Of a stretch of DNA of 22,155 nucleotides, positions 15,601 through 22,155 are shown in pieces. How positions within the stretch are numbered: the first letter of the stretch is position 1; each line of letters begins with the position of its first letter. Below the pieces are notes generated by a model. It saw nothing but the letters and a program-made list of their open reading frames with translations. It ran no database searches and had not been told where the DNA came from. A program made the translations under genes and the position numbers. Source of the stretch: Zelonia costaricensis (lineage: Eukaryota; Euglenozoa; Kinetoplastea; Trypanosomatida; Trypanosomatidae); the NCBI GenBank assembly GCA_030849075.1, contig JASAOO010003104.1, positions 1 to 22,155 on the forward strand, in the 5' to 3' direction.

Positions 15601-15710
15601 GCACACACACACACACAGAGAGAGAAAGACGCATACGCACGCGCAGAACACAGACACAGCCCACAGCCATAGATGAGGAAACCCGACACACACACGCACA
15701 CACGCACACC
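15601..15710 (+). repeat. CA microsatellites
   Basis: A CA run at 15601-15616 runs into a GA run (to about 15626), and a second imperfect CA/CG tract lies at 15686-15710. Orientation is opposite to the GT tracts at 3.8, 10.4 and 13.5 kb. Confidence 0.85.
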
Positions 15711-16405
15711 AACACGTCCCGAGCGGTGTAACAGTACAGGCAAACAAGGAAGACAATTGTAGATTCATCTATGGCGAAACGAGTGCCCGAGGTAGTGGGA
15801 GGTGGTCGACGGCGATGCTGCGCAGGAGCGTGGAGAGGGGACAAAGGGCCGTGGCAGTCGACACGCACGCGCACCTACACACGTGCGCACTCCCGCGCAC
15901 TCATCCCCCTCTACGTAGCCCAGATGCACCTCTTGCCTCCAGCCCACGCGTGGCCCACCCGCACCACGGCTCACCTGCCGCCACCATGGCACAGGAGCGG
16001 GCGCAGGCCGCGAGAAAGCGGGTGGGCACCGTCGCAGGCACAAAACACAGTACGACAGCGACGGAGAATGATGCCACGGCAATGCAGCCGTATACTCTAG
16101 AAAACCAAATCTCAAGCCAGCGGGCCAGCCGAGGGCGTGAGAGAGAGGGAGGAAGGGGGGGGGGGGTTGCGCACCTGAGGTGGTGGCGCGGCACTGTCGT
16201 GGCGGCACCAGGCCCGCCCTGGCCGTCGCCAGTCCCCCCCCCCTCGTCCCCTCCCCTCCCCCGCCTCTCTCCGCAGGTGGCCTCCCCGTCTGAAAGCACA
16301 GAGAAGAACGCAACACAGAAGCAGCAGGTGCGCCTGCGCCGCCCCGCGCAGCTGCCCGTCTACGCCGCTGCACACGTGTGCGGCGGACGGACGTGACCCG
16401 TCCGC

Positions 16406-18154
16406 TCAGTAGCCGCCCGTGTCGCGTGAGTAGGATCGTGTGGCGAGGTTGACGCGCATGTTGCCGAGGTAGTTGCTGGCCTCCGACATCAGCTTCGTCT
16501 CGCGCTGCTCTAAACTGTCGCGCTGCTCGCGTAGGCGCAGCTCCTGTTCAATGAGGGTGCGCTCATGTTGTGTGATGAGCTCGCGCTGCCTGCGGTGCTC
16601 GTCCAGCTCCGCCTCCTTCTGTTTGATGGCCCGGTCCTTCTCCGCAGCCGCGGTGCGGGCCGCGTCCACCTCGCGCGCCTTCTGCGCCACCTTATCGCGG
16701 GCCTCCGCGACAGCCTTCTCGCCTGCATCGCGCCGGCTGGCCGCCTCGTCCGCCTGCCGCCCAATGTCCTTGCCCGCGCCGTCCAGCTCGCGCAGCACCT
16801 GGTCGGCCGCACCCACGTTGCGCTCCGCCACCCGCACCGCGTCCTCCGCCTTCGGGATGTCGCGGGCGACGACGTCCGCCTCGAGCGCGGCGTCGCGCTC
16901 GCGGCCCTTGGCTTGGTCCGCCTCCGCGGCGGCCTGCTCTGCGGCCTGGTGGGCGCGATCGGCAGCGCGGCGGGCGTCCTCGAGGGCCTTTTGCAGCTGG
17001 CGCACCTTGTCGTCCGCGGCGTCGGCGTCGTTGACCAGTGCGGCGGCGCGGCGGTCGAGCTTGTCCGAGTCGCGGGCGAGGTCCTGCAGCTCCTTGCGCG
17101 CCTCCTTCTCGCGCTCCTTCACCGCAATCAGATCCTGCTCCCGCTCCTTCTTCTCGCGCAGCACCCGCTCCTTGTCCTTGCGGGCCTCCTCCATGTCCTT
17201 GGCCAAGTCGCGCATCCGCTCCGTCCGCTCGCGCAGGTCGTCGTCCGCAGCCTTGACGGCGTTCTGCGCGTCCGCAACGTCCGCCTCGGCGTTCTCGAGG
17301 CCGCGCTGGGCCTGGTCGAGCGTCGCCTCCGACTTGTGCACCGCCTCCACCTCGGCCTGGATGTCCTTGCGCATCTGCTCCTCCTCCCAGAAGGCCTTGG
17401 AGCGGAAGTACAGGCAGTCGGTCATGATGGGGTAAAGCCGCGCGAAGCGCTCAAACTCCGAGTAGGAGATGCGGTGGTCGTGGTTGAGGTCGGCGCGCTC
17501 GAAGAGGTCCTCGATGGTGGCGCTGGAGAAGTCGAGGCCCATGTTGTGGAAGCCCTGCTTGAAGTCGTCCACATCGATCGCGCGCGATCCCTTGCTGTCG
17601 AACTCGGAGAAGACAACCCGCAGCTTCTCCTCCGGCGACGCGTCGGTGTTGCCGCGGGGGACGAGGGCGGTGCTGCTCGTGCTCGCCGCATACGGCCGCC
17701 GCGAGGAGGCCGGCTCGCTGCGGCCCCCGGTGTAGGGGGCCAAGGCGTTGGAGGTGGAGGCGATGGCGCGGCTGGCGGACGGGGTCGTGCTGAGCACGGC
17801 GCTGCGGCTGGGTGTTGCGGCGGCCATGGGCGGCTTCGTCGCCGGCGGGATGGGCTTCTGGGTCTCCTTGTGCCACGGGTTCTCTGGCTGGAAGGCGTAC
17901 AGCTGGCAGTAGTCAACGAGCTGGCCTTCGCCCAGCAGGTCGACCCACTTGCCCTTCTCCTCATCGTACACCTTGATCTTGGCGATGTGGAAGGTGTGCG
18001 GCGGCACGCTCTCCGGCCGCGTGTTGGCGATCTCCGTCGAGAAGGCGCTCTCCGAGGCACGCGTGATCTCCTGCACCGTCGGCCGGCTGGGGAAGCTCAG
18101 CTCGAAGTTGAGCTTGTTGCCGAAGATATCGGCCGCCACCTGCACAATGAACAT
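16406..18154 (-). CDS. BILBO1: BILBO1, flagellar pocket collar scaffold protein
   Basis: A 582-residue protein with the complete BILBO1 layout; the T. brucei protein is about 587 residues. BILBO1 polymerises into the flagellar pocket collar, the ring at the neck of the flagellar pocket, and is needed for pocket formation in T. brucei. The N-terminal globular (ubiquitin-like) domain spans about 1-110, starting MFIVQVAADIFGNKLNFELS, with KIKVYDEEKGKWVDLL at 59-74. A Ser/Thr/Ala/Pro-rich linker follows (110-172). Two EF-hands come next: loop 1 at 186-197 (D-x-K-x-S-x-A-x-D-x-x-D) is atypical, while loop 2 at 222-233 (D-x-N-x-D-x-R-x-S-x-x-E) is canonical. A long coiled coil runs from about 258 to 556 and ends in a leucine zipper with Leu at 534, 541, 548 and 555. 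The start at 18154 matches the family; a pyrimidine tract with AG lies 22 bases upstream. This gene marks the organism as a kinetoplastid. Confidence 0.97.
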   Translation of the reverse strand: MFIVQVAADIFGNKLNFELSFPSRPTVQEITRASESAFSTEIANTRPESVPPHTFHIAKIKVYDEEKGKWVDLLGEGQLVDYCQLYAFQPENPWHKETQKPIPPATKPPMAAATPSRSAVLSTTPSASRAIASTSNALAPYTGGRSEPASSRRPYAASTSSTALVPRGNTDASPEEKLRVVFSEFDSKGSRAIDVDDFKQGFHNMGLDFSSATIEDLFERADLNHDHRISYSEFERFARLYPIMTDCLYFRSKAFWEEEQMRKDIQAEVEAVHKSEATLDQAQRGLENAEADVADAQNAVKAADDDLRERTERMRDLAKDMEEARKDKERVLREKKEREQDLIAVKEREKEARKELQDLARDSDKLDRRAAALVNDADAADDKVRQLQKALEDARRAADRAHQAAEQAAAEADQAKGRERDAALEADVVARDIPKAEDAVRVAERNVGAADQVLRELDGAGKDIGRQADEAASRRDAGEKAVAEARDKVAQKAREVDAARTAAAEKDRAIKQKEAELDEHRRQRELITQHERTLIEQELRLREQRDSLEQRETKLMSEASNYLGNMRVNLATRSYSRDTGGY

Positions 18155-18175
18155 GGCTGCCGCTGGAGGTGTGCG

Positions 18176-18212
18176 CTGAGGAGGAAGGGGGAGGGAAGGG
18201 AGGGGGGGGGGA
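18176..18212 (-). promoter_or_regulatory. BILBO1: Candidate spliced-leader acceptor of BILBO1
   Basis: In the minus sense an uninterrupted tract of about 34 pyrimidines (18211-18178) is followed at once by AG at 18177-18176, 22 bases before the BILBO1 ATG. It is the cleanest tract-plus-acceptor arrangement in the window. Confidence 0.6.
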
Positions 18213-18820
18213 CACAAAGCCGCGCAATGAAGGGGCGTCACACGGCGAAGGGGCACGCCGCCGAGCGCCGAAAAGGGAGCTGAAATTAGGTTTTGTGTGC
18301 AGTAGCCGTGCCGCAAGGGGGGAGGGAGGGGGGCAGGGAGTGCGGCGCTTCGACGACTCTGTAGCGTGATGGCGATCACAGGGAGTTGTGCGCTTCTGTG
18401 TGCGCCGTGGCCGGGCACCCGCTCAAAAGACGAGGTGCAGATGCGAGAGAGAGAAATGGGTGGGGTGAGACGAAGGGGTTGGAGCTGCTGGTCCATACAC
18501 ACCAGCGCGCCTTCAGGCGCGTGGCTAGGGCACGACGAACGGGGGAAGGCGTGCGCGCGTGCACGCGCAGTGGGGAGGTCGCGTGCTGACTTGCACCGCA
18601 CATCGGCACCACCCATCGCTCGATGCGGCCGCACTTCAGTCCGCGGTACATGCACCAAGCGCGTCAATCGCGACAGCCGGCGTGGGGTCCCGACTGCTTT
18701 GTGGACGGCCCCTGTCCACCTTCTTCGTGGGGATTGTTTCTCTGATGAGGTATTCAGTTTGGCGAGGTCTGAGAGTACCGTGCACACACAGCGAGGCAGC
18801 AAACACAGCCCTCAAGCCAT

Positions 18821-18858
18821 CACACACAGACACACAAGCGCACACACACACACACTCA
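18821..18858 (+). repeat. CA microsatellite
   Basis: Imperfect CA repeat with AGA and AGCG interruptions in the gene-free region upstream of BILBO1. Confidence 0.85.
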
Positions 18859-19014
18859 CGCGCTTGCAACCGTGCCCTCCTTCACCTCCGCAAATCGGCC
18901 TTGTCGGCCGCGGCGGGGTCAGGCAAGCTTGGGAAGAGGCGGGCCAGTGCCGCAGGCAGCGCCCAAGCACTTGCCCGCACCCCCGCCAGCGCAACTGGAA
19001 TTCGCGTGTTGGCA

Positions 19015-19034
19015 CGTGTGTGTGTGTGTGTGTG
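19015..19034 (+). repeat. GT microsatellite
   Basis: A 20-base uninterrupted GT run, opposite in orientation to the CA tract some 160 bases to its left. In single-stranded form the two could pair. Confidence 0.85.
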
Positions 19035-19855
19035 GGAGAGTGAGGATGAGGAGGAGGGGCGTGAGCCGCGGTCGGTGGGCTTTGCTCGGGTAAGCAAGGC
19101 GGCAAAAAAGCGCAGAAAGGCAGAAGTGCAGGGGGGAGAGAAAGAGAGAACGAAGAAGGTGAGAAGAGGCGAGAAGACAAGACACGGAGCACGGGCAGAA
19201 CCCCAAGACACACACACGCGTAGTGAGGAAGGGGGGGGGGTCACTGAAAAGGCACACAGGTGAGTGGGGGGTGGGGGGAGGGGGGGGGGGCGGAAAGGGC
19301 AAAAAGGCACAAAGTCACACGAAGCGCAGAAAGCGAGGAGGGCAGACGCCGCAGACGCCACGCCCCGACGCGCCACCCGCCCGCCCCCCCCCTCCGTTGG
19401 GCCGAGTTCCTCTGCGTGCGCAGTGGACCCGGTGGTGGAAGGCGGTGAAGAAGACGCGAGGCGCGCAACACAGGAAGGTGTGAGAATGCGCGAGCACCAA
19501 CTGTGAGGGGCAAACGGCGGAAGGAGCGCTCGTCACGAGGCGAGGGGACGGCGTCCACCTGCTGTAGTCACTGTGACCGCTGTGCCCGAGGGGGGGGGCG
19601 CGGAAAGTGGACGCGGTCGAGCGAGCACGGACGACGGTGACGAGGCTCCGACACTGCGAGCCTGTGGGGGAGGGGAGCGGGGCGCGGTGCGTCGCGGCGT
19701 GAAAGCACGGTAGAGGGTGAAACAATTTACGAAGGCCTTTCCGGCACAAGTCGAGGAAAGAGAGTCGATCAACGCGCCGCACCCACACGCCGGCACAGTA
19801 GAGAAAAAGAAGAACAAGAAGAGAATGCAGTGCTAGAAAGGGTCGGCGGCGCTGC

Positions 19856-19884
19856 ACAAACACACGCGCACGCGCACACACAGA
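19856..19884 (+). repeat. CA/CG microsatellite
   Basis: Short imperfect CA/CG dinucleotide tract in the gene-free right part of the window. Confidence 0.75.
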
Positions 19885-21009
19885 CAAGCGTGCGCGGGGG
19901 CATATCTATTCAGGGGGTACGTTGCCGCCGCCCCGCCCGCTTCGTGTCAAGGCACGGTTCCCCAGGGCTGCGGCACCCGAGAAGAGATGAGGGCTCACGA
20001 GACGCGGGGAGCGGAAAGCGACTGCGGTACAGGCTGACCGACGTTCTTGCAACGGCAGTAGGAGCGGCTGCACGCTGGGAGCTGGAGAAGAGGCCGTGCG
20101 AGTGGCGGGAACGCCACGCGTGTGTGCGACGGCTCTGAGTGGAGCGGAGGGTGGGCGTGAGGCAGAGCTGCGCCACAGGGGGTCCGTTCGAGAAAGATAA
20201 ACAGAAAAAAAACAGGCGCCGCAACTCACGGCCTCTGGGGTATAGACAAAGGCACAGCTGCGAGCGCCTGCGTGGCTGTCGGAAGCGAAGTGAACAGGAG
20301 CAAGTGAAGAACGGAGGCGGCATGCCAGATACACGCCGTCCCTTCTCCCACTCCCACCTCACCACCCACGCCACCCGCGAAGCACCTCAGAAGAAGCGAT
20401 GTTGTCGCGTGAGCGGAGAGAGCGTCGCGAGACGGCGCGTAACGGGGTCAGACACGCAAAGCGTCGTGGTGCAATCTGGGAGGAGGGGAGCTGCGGCGAG
20501 ACGTGGCGAGGCGGTGCAGCCGCAACCCACACGTCGACTTCCTCTTCGCACCACCTCGCCTTCTCCCTCCGCGCCGTCGCAGGCACTGCGCCAGAGAGGT
20601 GGCGACGCGGACAGACCAGCGAGGACGGGGTGTGTGGGAGGGAGACACGGGAGGGAGACCCAGTGGTTTGCACATTGGCGTGAAGTAAGGACAACCGATC
20701 AAACAAACAAAGAACAAGGGAGAGGGCACGGCAAGACGGGCATACGGAGTGCAGCGGCGCCACGGATTGGTGATGGAGCGGCGCCCATGAGCGATGGTGG
20801 AGAAGCGTCCACCAGAGTATACGGTGGAGACGACGCACGCGAGCCGATCGGTGTCGCTGGCGAACCGCAAAAAGAAAAAAAGAAGGACGCAGTGTGATCA
20901 GGAAGATGTGAAGAAGTCGACAAAGGAGGGCAGCACGACGGGGGGGGGGGGAGGGGAAGGGGGAAAAGACGAGTAGGGAAGCACGCACGAACATGAACAC
21001 AGCATCAGA

Positions 21010-21050
21010 ACACACGCGCACTCGCACATGCACACACACACGCACACACA
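21010..21050 (+). repeat. CA microsatellite
   Basis: Imperfect CA tract with CTCG and ATG interruptions. Further short CA tracts lie at about 21116-21133. Confidence 0.8.
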
Positions 21051-21828
21051 TAGAAGTAGACACAAACCCGGAAGGACAAGGAGAATGACAGTGACATGGA
21101 GAGAAGGGGAAGTAAACACACGCATACACACACGCGATGAGCACGCGGTTGAAAATGCACGCACCAAAGAAGCTGCTGTGCAGAGGAACGGAAAGGAAGA
21201 CGGGGGAGGCGGGAAAGAAGAGCCGTAGGATATGGAAGACGTTGAGCATGTCGAGTGAAAGCAGGACTGAGGCTCGTCACGACGCGCTGAAAAACCGGGT
21301 GTGGGAGTAGCGGAGAATAATGCATCACAAGCAGACAGAGAAAAAAAAGCGTCCGCAGCACCATGGTGTCGCTGCGGGTGCCTGCAAGGACAACCCGTGT
21401 TACTCTACCTGCTGCTGACCATTCCTCGCCACTGCCTCGACCAGCTGCATCGCACCTCCCCCTTATACCCCCTAACGCGACTCATGGCGACCGCGGCGGT
21501 ACTGCATCGGCGGCGATCACACTGTGTGCACGATGAGCAGTACCTCTACGAATAGAGCGAGAGCAAGGAAGGTGCTCCGCGTCAGCAGGCCAGCGTGCGC
21601 AGGAGGTGGTGAAAGGTGGGAAGAGTGTTTGGCGTGGCAGCTCGCTTGGCGGCGCGCTCGTCTGGACGGCGCGAGGGGGCAGGAAAGGGGGGGGTCGTGC
21701 ACAGGGGTGTTAGAGATGGGCAGCAGCGCTTCATCAACGCTTCGTGAGACGCATGAGTAGGGTTGGCGACGTTCGACAACGTCCGCCACCACTGAAAATT
21801 GACGCCGACAAGGGGAAGAAAAGAGATA

Positions 21829-21858
21829 CTCACACACACGCCCACACACACACACACT
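21829..21858 (+). repeat. CA microsatellite
   Basis: Two CA runs separated by CGCC, near the right end of the window. Confidence 0.82.
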
Positions 21859-22155
21859 GACGAGACCGGGGGAGAAGCAAGACACGCCGCTACATCGCGA
21901 CGCAGGCGCGGTCGCGCAGAGAGGGAGGGCCGTGGCATGAGGACTCACACAAAGGGCGCACCGGGGGAGAGGAGGCGGTGGGTGGTGTTGTGGGAGAAGG
22001 AGAAACGAAGGAGAGTGGTCGAGCATACAGAAGAGAAGGGGGGCCCGAGACACCTGCGTTCATCGCAGGAGTACGTCCTCCACTTGGGGTAGGGGGGGGG
22101 GGCGGAGACCAGGGTGGACGAAGGAAGAAGACAGAGTGAGGAGAGGGGCAGGGAC

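Larger units (their letters stand above)
14978..16405. other. Spacer between BILBO1 and membrane protein gene
   Basis: About 1.4 kb without a convincing gene. It contains CA tracts (15601-15616, 15686-15710), two G runs (15318-15342 and 15432-15448) and one undetermined base at 15384 between the G runs, probably an assembly or sequencing uncertainty. The part next to the BILBO1 stop should be its 3' untranslated region. Frames across 15765-16396 on either strand have no domain and are low in sequence complexity. Confidence 0.65.
18155..22155. other. Four-kilobase stretch without a convincing gene
   Basis: No frame longer than about 60 codons shows a domain or the codon habits of the neighbouring genes; the longest ones (20139-20897 plus, 20359-21249 minus) translate to low-complexity Arg-, Ser- or Cys/Val-rich sequence. 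Purines dominate the plus strand over most of the region, so it keeps the same strand bias as the other spacers and probably belongs to the same minus-strand unit, for example as a long 3' untranslated region of an upstream gene. Exceptions are 18380-18760 (balanced composition) and about 21370-21500 (pyrimidine-rich on plus). It also holds CA/GT tracts and G runs at 19262-19290, 20940-20952 and 22089-22101. No tRNA, snoRNA or rRNA was recognised. Confidence 0.6.

Noticed and set aside
16565..18283. A 572-codon open plus-strand frame spanning nearly all of BILBO1 on the opposite strand.
   Set aside because: It is Leu/Val/Arg/Gly-rich, has no domain, and arises because the GC-rich third positions of BILBO1 leave few stop codons in the antisense frames. 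BILBO1 itself is certain.
18735..18775. A CTGATGA followed by TCTGA on plus, resembling C and D boxes of a snoRNA.
   Set aside because: The first base of the C box does not fit, the spacing is too short for a full C/D snoRNA, no terminal stem is visible, and the strand is opposite to transcription.
20139..20897. A 252-codon plus-strand frame in the gene-free region.
   Set aside because: Composition is low in hydrophobic residues and rich in Arg, Gly and Ser, no domain, and the strand is opposite to all real genes.
20359..21249. A 296-codon minus frame upstream of BILBO1.
   Set aside because: Cys/Val/Phe-rich parts come from translated CA/GT and pyrimidine tracts; the frame has no family resemblance.
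1..22155. CRISPR arrays, bacterial operons, insertion sequences, telomeric repeats and tRNA or rRNA genes.
   Set aside because: No regularly spaced direct repeats, no transposase frame, no TTAGGG-type arrays, and no tRNA-like or 5S-like internal promoter boxes were seen on reading either strand.

Overview
The window reads as a stretch of a trypanosomatid nuclear chromosome, most likely from the Leishmania/Leptomonas/Crithidia group (Leishmaniinae). The DNA is very GC-rich. Every convincing gene is intronless and lies on the minus strand, as expected for one polycistronic transcription unit running from high to low coordinates. The spacers are purine-rich on the plus strand, meaning pyrimidine-rich in the transcript, which suits trans-splicing of the spliced leader onto each message. 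One gene is a clear BILBO1, a protein known only from kinetoplastids. A tandem family of divergent ATG8-like genes also fits, since such families are known from Leishmania. The species cannot be settled from the sequence alone.

Layout in transcription order, right to left. About 4 kb at the right end (18155-22155) holds no convincing gene. BILBO1 follows (16406-18154), the scaffold of the flagellar pocket collar. Next are a small single-pass membrane protein of unknown function (14378-14977), a 714-residue protein built on a degenerate F-x-P-x-I-S-A repeat (11142-13286), an N-terminal-motor kinesin with two unusual insertions in its motor domain (6884-9958), and a CHFR-type ubiquitin ligase with FHA, RING and PAR-binding zinc finger modules (4165-5754). 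The left end carries three tandem ATG8-like genes (2827-3210, 1164-1547 and 1-217); the last is cut by the window edge.

Spacers of about 0.9 to 1.4 kb separate most genes. They carry GT/CA microsatellites, long G runs on the plus strand, and pyrimidine tracts with AG acceptors in the transcript sense. A few spacer segments lose the strand bias and could be degenerate retroposons of the SIDER type; this is not proven.

The genes do not form a pathway, as is usual in these genomes. Two encode cytoskeletal proteins (BILBO1 and the kinesin) and the repeat protein may be a third. CHFR suggests ubiquitin signalling linked to mitosis or DNA damage, and the ATG8-like array belongs to the autophagy-related ubiquitin-like family. 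The most notable points are the shared 16-residue C-terminal tail beyond the expected ATG8 glycine, the full CHFR architecture in a trypanosomatid, the motor-domain insertions of the kinesin, and the F-x-P repeat protein.
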